Assembly: GCA_948099385.1 (NCBI GenBank)
Contig: CANUEZ040000168.1
Span: 3,697,001 to 3,761,000, forward strand
Reading direction: 5' to 3'
Source of the DNA: Fasciola hepatica
Taxonomy: Eukaryota; Platyhelminthes; Trematoda; Plagiorchiida; Fasciolidae
DNA: 64,000 bases
The translations under genes and the position numbers were made by a program. Of the stretch, positions 23,041-33,545 are shown one piece after another; the stretch's first letter is position 1; each line of letters starts with the position of its first letter. The notes beneath the pieces were generated by a model. That model worked only from the letters and a program-made list of their open reading frames with translations. It was not told the DNA's origin and ran no database searches.

Positions 23041-24259
23041 CAGCGGGACAAATAAAAACAGTCTTTTTCTAAAGTAGACTCAAACAAGTCCTCAAAATAA
23101 AATAAATATTCATCTACTTCCCTTAATTATCATACAACGAAGAAGAACACTTCTGGAAGGGGGCGGGTACCAACGAAAGGCTACTAAATGGACGAGTGGT
23201 CGGTCGTGGTGGATAATAATGAACAGCAAACTTCGTTGACCGGAACACATTCAATTTTGTGTCTTTTCACATTAACGTGCTTGAACAGTTCCCTAGATTA
23301 CGCAATCGTTCGTTTCCTGAAATCTTCTGGACTTTGAAAACCACAAGTTATACTGTTCGGTCTAAAGATACCCAGTCGTTTTTCTTTAGACTCTGTCGAG
23401 TAGCTTATATCAGAACTCATTGACAGAAATGGTGAATCAGGCACAGAGTTTACCCACAAAATAATTTTTTACAGTACGTCCCTGTTGCATTTCTGCCACT
23501 CATCCGAAAACACCTTTTTAATTTTCGATGTATCCCCTCTAGCTATAACATCCATAGGACTTAATCTGTTCCGTATTCCGCTCGCATTTTGGTAAACGAA
23601 GAGAGTATTTACTGATCTGTGCACTGGTATTGGGAAGTCCGAATGAGATGGTTTATGAGTGAAAAAGTTTTGTTGACTAGTAAGCACAGAAGCTTACGAA
23701 AGTCATGCCATACAGTATGATCTTTTCAGGTACATTAGGAAGTTTCACCGGACTTGGCGGACTGGACCTAGAGTCGATTTTCATAAAGTTGATGTTTTAT
23801 GTCCATTCCTTGCAACTGCAAACGCCGTTTGTATAAATTTCAGATTATTTTACCAGGGCGATAATGAAGAGTGAGCGAAATGTTATCTTTCGTCCGGATA
23901 TTGTCGCAACTCCCTCCTCATCACGCTGATCCTCGACAAACAAACCCGAGCTCATTATCGCAACCAACTAGAAACGCCGACTTCCTTCATCCTACACGCA
24001 TCCCTGTAATCAACAACCCCATTACTATCGATACTCAGTCGTACTGAGTTTTTCTGATGCTCCTAGCTTGCACACATTTGCACACGCACGTACGCACACA
24101 TAAACACAGGTGCGCTCGCTTAGTTATCCTGTTTTCAACCAAGTTATATCTGCTGTTTGGTCCTTGTGGCTGTCAAGCCTTCAGGCGCCTCGTGGACCAA
24201 ATTTCGATACCGAACGGAGCTGAACACGTAATCCGTGGTTCCTCTCAATTACCGGCGCG
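23041..24259. other. No gene recognised
   Basis: The minus frame 23469-23687 contains VYQNASGIRNRL, faintly like the N-terminal YxQNxRGLRxK motif of LINE ORF2, but too short to assign. The rest shows nothing I can name. Confidence 0.4.
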
Positions 24260-25630
24260 TACACTGCGCGACAAGTGTGTAGGGGCCCCTTTGTTTTGCT
24301 GTACATTTCCACTTCTGTATTCCCTAACGTAACCATATCTGAGTAGAACGACTGAATACCTATTACGAAGCAGAATATACAATTCCCCAACATAAATTAC
24401 CAGCAGCTAATCAAATCAGAGCATGCAAAAATGGAAGTGAGAAAAATATAGGACCACCATCAGCTCGGCTTCTGTAGTTGCCACTTCAAATCGTGTGCAA
24501 GCTGCCTTTCTGTTTGAGACCACGACACATCTCGGTATACTTTTACCATACCTGTGATTACTTCTTGGTTAAAGTTCACTCATTCTCGCTTGAGGGCACT
24601 TACCAAACCACTCGGACCGGTAAAATATGGAATCCCTGTACACCTGGCGAGCAAGTAAGTCTCACAATTTCTCAGTCGGGTTTAGATCTGGGCTGCATGC
24701 TGGTCAACGCATGACCTTGATTCCACGGAAAAGCCGACAGTTTGTGGTGTTATCATGTTGGAATATGACGTCACCTTGTAATCTGTTGTCCCCTAGCCGC
24801 AGTAAAACTGTTCCAACGAACGAATACACGCAGTGGAATATTGTATAACCCCAAGTATAGCTAGTTCACTTTGGCGTTTGACTGAGGACGCTTCCCAAAC
24901 CATCACTGAACTCATGTCGTTGTTTCATTGATTAAAGTTCTTTCTTTTCTGATAACGTGCCAGTAATAATTCCAAGCATTTGGTCCTTTCAAAATAACTT
25001 TTTTCATCACCAAAGTAGACGTTTCCCCACTTCTCTGCCCACTCTAATTGCTTTCAGCCCATGATAAGCCTTGTCCTTTATGCAGAGATATGAGTTCATT
25101 TAGAAGCACTGACTTTGATCAAAGCTTTCAAAGTCGTTATGGTGCACTTGGTTCTGCAGACCCCACTAAAAGTCTTTTAGTTCAATTCCGTGCGGCGCAG
25201 ACAAAATTCAATGTGAGTTTTGTGGGGTGTATACTTGCAACCAATGCGTATGAAGTTCACATTGGACACTAGGAAGCATCACGTGCTCCACTGCACAAGA
25301 ATCTCGTGATTCCGGCTCTCATGCCCCCTGTCATTCACCAGGTTCACAGACCGAACTGAACAGTTCGCTGTCAGGCTACGTGGTTCTTCTGGTTCCGCGA
25401 AAGTGTGCACACGACAGCGCACGGGAATAGTGGGTCCCGTACTTGTTTCACCTTCGTTTTTCATGTTCTCTGCTCTAATTATCACATAGTGCATAGTTTC
25501 GGTTTGAAATGTGGTATGTCTGGTAGTATCGTGCATTCGATCGTCCTGACCAGATATAGTGTTGTTGGAAGTACAAAAGCGGAAATATGCGGAAAAATGA
25601 GGGGGTCCATTACTTTTGTCCCGCAGTGTA
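24260..25630 (-). mobile_element. Tc1/mariner DNA transposon
   Basis: 1371 bases, bounded by inverted ends: plus-strand left TACACTGCGCGACAAG.GTGT and, on the minus strand at the right, TACACTGCGGGACAAAAG. The TACACTG...GACAAAAGT pattern is typical of Tc1/mariner ends, which insert at TA. A degraded transposase lies inside on the minus strand. Length is normal for the superfamily (1.3-2.4 kb). Confidence 0.82.
24440..25290 (-). pseudogene. Tc1/mariner transposase remnant
   Basis: Minus strand: GDVIFQHDNTTN (second catalytic Asp in the H-D-N context), then with a stop in place of Trp PACSPDLNPTEKL, where family members have W-P-x-x-S-P-D-L-N-P-I-E-x-L-W, giving the third acidic residue (Glu). 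A GPSG..SALKRE..NFNQEVITGMV tail follows. Spacing between Asp and Glu is about 26 residues where Tc1 has 34, so some codons are lost. In-frame stops show it is inactive. The N-terminal DNA-binding part is not recognisable. Confidence 0.78.
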
Positions 25631-26849
25631 TCACACACCATATCTGCAACGTGTGTGTGGGCGGCGTGCAGCAGTCTAGCACAAAACTGTATGCTCAATA
25701 ATCCATATTTTATCCTTGGAGTTTCGAATTTCCACTTTGGTTACTACAAGCAATCATAGTAGTTTATTTTTCTGTAGATTTTCTAGTCAACCGGATAAAA
25801 GGTGTCAGATGAAGATTAAAAAAAAACATTTCATTTTACGAGTTCTTATCTCACAAGTGCAGTTTCTGGCCCCGAGGCGAATATCAAACCGAGAAAATAC
25901 TTGAGTAAATTTGTCAGAGTAAGCATATACATGTTTGTACCAACTAGGATGATCCAATTTAATCGAGCTCATATCCGTAGAAATACCACTAGCTAGACCA
26001 ATGGAAAGAGTGGGCATCTCCGGGACTTAACAGCAGCACCTATGAAGTCACGGCTCTTGAAGACAGACGTCAGTGATCTTCATCTCAAGGCTTTTTCGGA
26101 TGGCCTCGAAACAACACAATAACTAACTGCCATCACCATCAGCAACCAAAACAGAAATTTGAAAGTTCAACAGTGGACCAGGAGTTACGAAACACACCGC
26201 ATATTCTAAGAATTATTTGTTTACTGCATGTATTTTGCCGTTCATAAAGTAATTATTCTTTTTCGACACGTTTTAGACACACAAAAAATACACCTTATAC
26301 AGTGCAAAACTAAAGCACTACAAGAAATGAAAATCCTAGTTCAATTGTCAAATGAATTGGACGGCGAAACAATCGCCCAGTTTGATTCTCGTGTCATTCG
26401 TGGTAGCCGAACTAACTACTGTTTTCTACAACAAAAACGAACCAATCAGAACGTGGGACTGATTTACTCCGACAGCTAGTTCGTCTGTCCTGGTCAAATC
26501 GTTCCAAAAAGTGGATTTTTAGATGTAAAAAAACAAGTGGATTTTCCGTATACAAGAATCAGGCTCCTCATGCCAATAACACATTCTATGGATTATTCAT
26601 TTGTTTTAGTTGCTACAGTTTTGGGCGGAACATTCCGCGTCCCAAAAGGTTGACCAACTGTTTCAATACGTAGTGGCACAAACAAGTGCTAATAGTTGTG
26701 AGCAGTATTGCAACAATTTCCAAATTAACGAATTTGATCAAGAAAATAATCGTACCACGTCGCTTGATGATTATCCGTGAATATCATTTGTCGTACACCA
26801 AGTTGTCTGATCCACCAGCAGCAGCAATCCGAACTGCTTCCTGGTCTAG
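25631..26849. other. No gene assigned; coding-like frames
   Basis: A minus frame at 25805-26017 and a plus frame at 26228-26479 have protein-like composition (the latter with KALQEMKILVQLSNELDGE) but match nothing I know. The region lies directly upstream of the GPCR and could hold its 5' exons. Confidence 0.35.
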
Positions 26850-28201
26850 CCTGACTGATAATGTATTCAGTCTTCTATGTATTATTCAACTAGTCCTGGT
26901 TTTTTTGGGGTACTCTGCTATTCATCGCGACTGTGGTCCCAAACAAAAGTTTGCATTTTTTCAATATTTCATTGCATCACGGGCACTGTCAGATATTCCG
27001 GTGGTTTACGGTTCAATCCCACCGACTAGTGTGTACGTATTTTACGGCTACTGACCGTTTGTTCCTTCAGAGTGGTTTGCTGCTTTATAGGTCGGATTTA
27101 GAATTCTCCTGGGAAGCGCAGCTATGCATAGTCTGGCCTTTATTTCAGTGGATCGGTTCGTTTCAAGTCTACAACCTATCTAGTATAAGTCAACTCTTTC
27201 GAGAGCCCATATGATTTCCCTCATCGCCACGTCCTGGGCGAGTCCCGTTCCTTAGTTATAAGTTTCTTTCTTAACTGGATCGATTTCAGTCGCTGATGCT
27301 GTTAGATATCGGCTTACCGTCATTTTGATCGGATTTGTCATCGCATGCATCGTGATCACGTGCACCGATCCGTGTATTTTACTTGTTATGCGGCTTTGTA
27401 ATTCCAAGAATGCTATCGGTATACACACGGCGAAGAGTGTGTCCTTGAAATTTGCTAGAAGAAGTGCCTTAACTGTAAGCCAACAAAATGTACGTGGTCA
27501 TCTACTGCGTACACCTGAAACCGAATCGAATACAAGATGGTTTCGGTTATCCGTAAAAATTGCTCATTTCCCTCTACACCACATCTTTATTGGCTGGTTG
27601 AGATTCGTTATCATTTTTTATTTCGTGAAAGAGGTACCTACCCATATATGAGCCAATTATGTTCGGTTAACTATGATTAGGAGTTTCATGAAACATTGTT
27701 TGGGGTACCATGTTCTAACTAGTGACTACACTGGAGATTTTCTTCAACTCGCGGCCAGAAATCAAAGCCACAACCCACTGATGCAACTTACATCTTCTGG
27801 CAAAACTACATGATTGGAAGGGCAAACGGTTTGGGTACTAATAATACAATGATTTTTACAGAATGGCATCCGGACGTAACATTACAGATAAACTCGAAGT
27901 TAGTGGCTACAGTTTGCAAACAACAAATGCAGTCAGAGTTTCGAAGTAAACGCCCCAATAAAGGCTCAGTTCGCTCAATGACAAAACATCATGCCGGGCT
28001 GCAGGCTGTCCAATCTGTTTTCCCGTCACACTGAATGAAGCTTCACAGAGGCAACATATTTGTGCCCACTTTTGCCCAATCAGTGAAAAACGAACATACC
28101 GCGTGATACTGGTTGTGATTTTCTGTTCCATAACGTGTTGGTTCACACATACCGTTTGTTCAATGGTTGAAGCTGTTCGAAGTGAATCGATGCTCCGTTT
28201 G
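26850..28201 (+). pseudogene. Rhodopsin-family (class A) GPCR, probably decayed
   Basis: Seven-helix receptor sequence. In one frame: TM1 with IIQLVLVFLGYSAI (26870-26930; Asn of the usual G-N motif is Tyr), TM2 with YFIASRALSDIPVVYGSIPP (L-A-x-x-D motif), TM3 with LLGSAAMHSLAFISVDRF (DRF for DRY, 27100-27165), TM4 with HMISLIATSW (27208-27240) and TM5 with GFVIACIVITCTDPCILLVM (27325-27400; the helix Pro is Ala). A separate exon gives TM6: KRTYRVILVVIFCSITCWFT (C-W-F-P motif with Pro to Thr), ending in the donor GTAAGT at 28202. In-frame stops occur at 27052, 27088, 27181 and two near 27237-27245. Either the gene is dead or very short introns remove some stops. TM7 was not found. Opsin or peptide/amine receptor cannot be told apart. 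Confidence 0.68.
28049..28201 (+). pseudogene. GPCR exon carrying TM6
   Basis: Acceptor ...CTTCACAG before 28049 and donor GTAAGTGG after 28201. Phase 0 entry matches a donor-like GTAAGC at 27475 that ends the preceding TM5/loop segment in phase 0, so an intron of 574 bases is consistent. The exon itself has no stop. It is the best preserved part of the receptor. Confidence 0.6.
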
Positions 28202-29889
28202 GTAAGTGGTGGAACACCGCTCTAGATGGATTTTGTCATCCGTGCCTGTAGTCCCGTTATTTATGATTCGTTGTACAAAAGGTACAGAAAACCATCAAAC
28301 ACATCGTCAGTTGTCATTTAGGTAGAACTTTTTCAGTTTGTTTTGTTCATGTGCCATCGCGCTTTTGACATACAACTGACGATTTGCTGGGTCTTTCTGT
28401 TAGTTATATTAACTATTTATTTGAAACGAATTTCCTAGCGCAAACCTCCGTTTCTGCCAAAACACTGCCATTCAAATAGAAAATCTCTTCTTCTCATTAA
28501 GGCTGAATTTATGAACCTTATAATTGAACGGATCCAACTTTGACAGTCTTCTGAACCTCGGAAAGACAACTCACTTCCACGTAGACCACATAGGAGGCTC
28601 AGATTGACACAAGCCGATACACAACCACAAGGGGAGGTGCCTATTCCCTTTGCAGCAAGATGTACCTACCTCCGTGAAAAAATAATTTATGCCAGCATTG
28701 ATTTTTCATCATCAAGTATTTTTGTGATTCGTGACAGATTCCATAGATCTCTACACGATGGTTTAGATTATTTGGAAATTGGTAAAATCTACTTGGATAT
28801 TCACCGAAAAAGCACAGTTGTCAGCATTTTGAAAGTCAGGCAGTGCACATTTCGGACGTAGATCAATGCCGATATTCTCACAAAAGCATAAAGCTGATTA
28901 TGCAACCATAAAGATGTGCGAAGTTGAAAAAGGAGAGTATCGGTGGGCAACCTAAGTGAAAACAATGTATCGTAAAGAATCCGAGTGTAAGATCGTCGTA
29001 GGTATAAATCGGGCATTGAGTAAAAAGCGTGACGGACTGCGTCATAAGCGGCTATCTGATCAAGGGAGGCAGATATTGTAGATTTGCGGAAGTGCGCCTG
29101 AGTTCCATAGAATCTTGTAGAGTTATCATATATGGCTAGTGTGATTTCCCACCGTTCGATTAAATTGTTACGATCACCGGTTGACGTTCAAGTTGAGAAA
29201 ACCTTGGAAGTTTTGTCACCTACAATGAGATAGCTCCATCTCTATCCTAGTAAGTGAACGGGAAAAGTGAGTCTAGTCCAGCAGTAATTTAGGCCTCTTA
29301 CAATAACCTATCCCAAGGACATTTTTTTGTTTCAAACAAAACAGTGATATTTATCTGCACAATTTACTTCTGGGTAAGGATGTCCCCAATGGTGGAGGGC
29401 CAAGTGAATTTTTATCTGACGTGCTGGGCACAAAGTAGCATGCAGCCACCGTGGGAACGAACCAGTGTTCAATTACACTCCTTCATCATCTCATTTACTC
29501 TTGGCTTCAGTAGGCCGACGCCTCGAACCAGAAGGTAAAAATGAGACCATTGCTGATAAGCAGAGCACCAAAAGGAACAAAACAGCAAAATTATTCATCA
29601 CATTTACAGTGAAGTGACTTTTTGTAGGATCTCCAGTAATGCAAAGAAACAGATGAGTGGTGATGAGTTCACAAGCGCAATATATATTTGAATGCTTCGA
29701 AAGAGGGATCGTGGTGCACATCTGGACTTTTGATTTGATCTTTAAATTATTAGGTCTGTAATCACGGGTGAATGTTGAAGCTTGGGTCAGTATATTCCAA
29801 ATGGATGGTGACATCTCGGCTAGAAACAATTTATATAGTTTGATTCGTCGTGCAGTGTGAACGTTCATATACTATTGAAAATCATAGAA
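28202..29889. other. Probable intron or intergenic DNA
   Basis: If the receptor is real, its TM7 exon should lie here or further right. I looked for an N-P-x-x-Y helix on the plus strand and did not see one. A 29-base stretch 29345-29373 has good acceptor and donor signals (AAACAG / GTAAGG) and codes for hydrophobic residues, but this is too short to claim. The plus frame 28604-28861 is unassigned. Confidence 0.35.
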
Positions 29890-29990
29890 TCACTGCCTAG
29901 ACATTCTGTCCTTGCTAGGAATTATCAGCAGTGCACATCCGTTGAGCCCCGGTGGTGATTCGAATCTGAGGTGAACGATTGTGAGTCGAA
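29890..29990 (+). repeat. Box-B repeat family R, copy 2
   Basis: Shares CTAGGAATTATCAGCAGTGC, ACATCCGTTGAGCCC, GATTCGAATCTGAG and GTGAACGATTGTGA with the copies at 16322, 58960 and (inverted) 59300. Confidence 0.68.
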
Positions 29991-30311
29991 CAAATAATCA
30001 ATAAGCTCTCCGGACTGAAGGTTTAATGAACTATTGAAATTCACTGGAGGAACTATTTCCTCCGCGTTTCACTTCTCTGTCCTGAATTTTCCATAGAATA
30101 TCAATACACAGAGCTGAAGTGTATAGATTTCCATCGCTCATGCTGTTGGTAACCAGCTTCGCGACGATCCATGCTCATTTAACATTATGTGGCCTATGTC
30201 ACCATGGTAATTTAATATGAAGCTGGGAATTCCGAAATTATTTAATTGTTTTATACGGCTTATTGTTAAACCTGTGAAGGTAAAGTTCGACAGAATTGAT
30301 CTACTTAGTTT

Positions 30312-30395
30312 GGCCGGCTGTGGTCAAAGAGTTTTCATGGTGGACTCTGGGCCATAGCGACCAGAGATCGATTTCCCCACCACCGGTCACTTTCC
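30312..30395 (+). repeat. tRNA-derived SINE-like repeat, copy 2
   Basis: Plus strand GGCCGGCTGTGGTCAAAGAG aligns with the head of copy 1 (A-box-like TGGTCAAAGAG), then ..GCGACCAGAGATCGATTTCC in the B-box position, where the box has decayed (GATCGATTTCC versus GGTTCGAATCC), then CCCACC shared with copy 1. Confidence 0.6.
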
Positions 30396-30589
30396 CGCCG
30401 TCTTTCATTGACCGCAGTCCCCTCCCTGATTTGTTGTACTTATTTGTGTAATAAATGAAGAATGAATGGTTTTTTTTACCTATTTCATTTAAAATAAACA
30501 CTAGTCCCACCAATAACAAGGACCCAAGTTCAATCTGGATGAGTTTAAAGTTTTTCTAATAGTCTGTCGTATGTCTTCCCAAAGCACAG

Positions 30590-30860
30590 AGGAAAGAACA
30601 AAGTGAACGCTTTTGGCAAATACGATTTCGTCTCGCGGCTCAATACGAAACTCAATATGGATGGTACCCTCACTAGAGGAAAACTTTTGGTTTATTTCGA
30701 AGGAGCTGTAACGAGCAAGTTGTTAGCAGCCATATTTGTGTTCGAAGAATGCAAATGTAGGATCCGGTAGATACACTTACTGAACCTTTGGCTAGTGGAG
30801 TTTTTCCCCCTTTGTGTTTTGCAGATCGAACAGAAGCAGCCCCAGCTGAGGAACACTGAT
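30590..30860 (+). CDS. Candidate host exons around a 68-base intron
   Basis: An ATG-less open stretch (30590-30756) begins after a good acceptor (branch-like CTAAT, pyrimidines, ...AAGCACAG) and reads NAFGKYDFVSRLNTKLNMDG, then TRGKLLVYFEGAVTSKLLAA and IFVFEEC. A GT at 30757 and a strong acceptor (TTTTTCCCCCTTTGTGTTTTGCAG, given here as pyrimidine run plus GCAG at 30824) would define a 68-base intron, after which the frame ends at about 30860. I do not recognise the protein. Alternatively it is chance open sequence; the donor GTAGGA is weak. Confidence 0.3.
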
Positions 30861-33059
30861 ACTTGTGTAGTATTCACGGACCAGTGTTCCTCGACTGGAC
30901 CTTGCTTGTATTCGGTCTGTAAAATACAGAAGACAGTAGACCCCACGAGCACTAAGGCCCAGGAGGTACATCCGCAGGAACTTGCACCTACAATAATCGA
31001 ACACCAATGTGGCTTCCACCAGTCTGCTCACTACACTTACTGCAACATGATCCATACTCTAGGGTCAAACAGGCGCGGTTAGTTAAATATACATTTTACT
31101 GAGAACAAAGCCTTTACCTGGTTAGTTATTTGTGCTTTGATAACATGTGAAAGATTATTTTCCGTTTTCTATGTCTACCGTTGTAATTCCTCCTCACAGA
31201 TGTAAACAAAGTGCGGTAAGATACCCCACAACGAAGAATCTTGATGCAGAAGAGCCTAGAAACATTCCCGCTCCTCCTCTTTCCCTACCCAGGTTATTAA
31301 ATGACGCCTGTAAACTAACTTTCACCAATTTCACTTTGTCGTATGACCTTTGCTTTCTCTCTCGGCATGTGCTGAGCTAGTGACCCAATAGCAGAAGGTC
31401 TTTTGTTTGTGTATCGAAATCTAACCCCCCCCCCCCCCCGGTTCATCTCGAGTCCATTTCAGACCAACGGTCACCAACCGCCCGGACCTACCTTGTCCAC
31501 CACAAATTTGTTTTTTGTTATGTGGGGAAATAAGTTAACTTAAAACTCGTACGGTTTCAGGCAGTGCAATCAGTTATTTGCGAATTCATCTTGCAAAATG
31601 TTCTTCCCTTCCTGCTTTAATGTTTCCTTGCAAAGTTTTCCTGTCCTCTGAAATACCACCTTGAAGCTCTGCACCATGGCTTGATAATTATAAGTTGATT
31701 TTCATCTCTCCTGGTTGACACTCCTCTGACCGGACTCATCAATCGGCGTATCGACCCTTGTTTAACCGTAAATCACAAGGCGCTTCAGAACCCTACTCAT
31801 TTGTTGCACTAAGATCGGTCCTTTGATCATTCGCATTCATCCAACCGTTCTTCAATCTGGCACCTTCTCTCTGGTACAGTTCTGTACAGTAACTTTTCAA
31901 TACCTTATCCAGTATGAGTCCTGACACGCAGGAGAAAATGAAGGTTCGGTTAGGTACAAAAGGTTGCAGTTAGCTTGGTTTACTCTTTTACTTATTCAAC
32001 CATATCCCCAATCAATCTTATTGCTTGTTTGTGTTCGCTCAAAGATCTCTCCATTTGTGGCAGCTTTCCTATTTCTATTTTTTTGTGTATTGGCTAAAAA
32101 GTCGCATATTGCATGCATAAGTCCTCCGTACAAGTATAAAATACAAATACAAATTGAATTTTTAGAAAATTTCCCCTATCCGACTGAGTATTTCACAAAC
32201 ACTATTGATAATTCTCATGAAACTCTTGATTTGTTTGTGTTTCTGTTTACTGCAGTAATCAACATTTTTTACAGGCACTGTTTCACTTTGAAATGGCCTT
32301 TTTCGAATGACGATCTCAAGGGTGTCAGACACCCGCTAGAAGGAATAAAGCAATATCCTCAGAGTATTTCATGTGAAGGTATATGCGTGTGATAGATAAA
32401 TTACTACTGTGAGTACAAAGATATGAAGAAGAGACGACAAGAAACCAACTGATATCTCGTTTCATGCGATGAAGTATCTGAAAACATAACTTTACCGGCA
32501 CGAATTTGAATTCATATGCCAACAGCATTAGATTGCTCGATATATTCTGGAGCATTTCGCGGCATCTTCGCTAAGGCATACTGGTTGAGTTCATGGACAA
32601 ATACCTACGTAAATGGTATGCGTCATTCAGTGCCTTGTGCGTCATATCAATTCATACGAAAGAACACAAATCGGACCTATGGTACAAGCTGAATGAACTG
32701 TGTGATTCTTAACGTGTTAAAAGTGTGCTTACTTATTGGCAGTGAAAGCGAGAATAAATGGCAAGTTTTGCATTGAACACGGTAGAAAAAGGAAAGGTTT
32801 CACACAGAGAGGATACGTGTGAATCGGTTTGCATCTTGAAATCTTGGCAACAGTACCACCTGTATCACGTTTTCGCCGCTCGTCTAAATAGAGTTTCAGG
32901 ATTTTATTCAAAGGTAATTCCCATGTGCTGTGACTTTTTTTTTACTGCCGAGTCTGAGTGTTACGCACAGTTCAGTTACTGCAGTTGTGAAGTCACTCTT
33001 ATGTCCGTTAGGTTTGTTTCGAAGTCGTATGCACGGAAAACGAAACCAAACAATGGTGA
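30861..33059. other. No gene recognised
   Basis: Contains a cytosine run (31427-31439), a hydrophobic plus-strand frame (31964-32392) and a Cys-containing open stretch 30825-31077 in another frame, none assignable. A 16-base stretch 31200-31215 has strong acceptor and donor signals (CCTCACAG / GTAAGA). Confidence 0.4.
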
Positions 33060-33545
33060 ACAATGGTTCTGCACAGATTCTTTTTCACACGACCGAGAAA
33101 CTTGTAGTGACCTCGATCGTTCTGAGAAAATGACTATTTTCTGGACACTGTTTTGCATTGATTTTCTCTACGATCTCTTCTGACTTTTTCCATCGACCTC
33201 ATTGTTTTGTTCGGTTGCGCAAGTTTTACTGGACTGCCTTTTCCGAGGTGTCCGTTGACCTCGCTTTCGAGTCACTTTCACTTTAGGTCCTTTGCAGATT
33301 GTGCGCGCTCGCGGTTCGCTTTCTGCTAAGGCGTTGCGTTCATTTTCGTTCGGTGTATTTTTCGTATCGGTCCTGTTTCGGTACCATGATACATAGAATA
33401 CACCTTCGCATCTGTCAACCGACTTGCATCCTTCCTATTCGGCCGATAGAGGGGAATACATTGGTATTCCCCTGTGAGACCGAATAGAAGACACGTTCAC
33501 TGGCCGCCTTCGAAAGTCTCCTATAAGATGACCACCTAACGCGCA
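33060..33545 (+). repeat. PLE-associated terminal repeat, copy 2 (solo)
   Basis: Plus-strand match to the complement of 13955-14400: shared words include GTAGTGACCTCGATC, GAGAAAATGAC, ATTTTCTCTACGATC, CACTGTTTTGTTCGGTTG.., CTCGCTTTCGA.TCACTTTCA, TAGAATACAC.TTCGCATCTG and GAATAGAAGACACGTTCAC. Inside is a 10-base perfect hairpin, AGGGGAATAC-ATTG-GTATTCCCCT at about 33450-33473. No PLE coding sequence lies beside it, so it is a solo or orphan repeat. Confidence 0.68.

Noticed and set aside
26500..26640. Repeat pair with 40850-41000
   Set aside because: Only about 50 bases around ATGCCAATAA match clearly; too short to define a family.
31964..32392. 142-residue hydrophobic protein
   Set aside because: AT-rich sequence giving Phe/Leu/Ile codons; no family motif or splice context.
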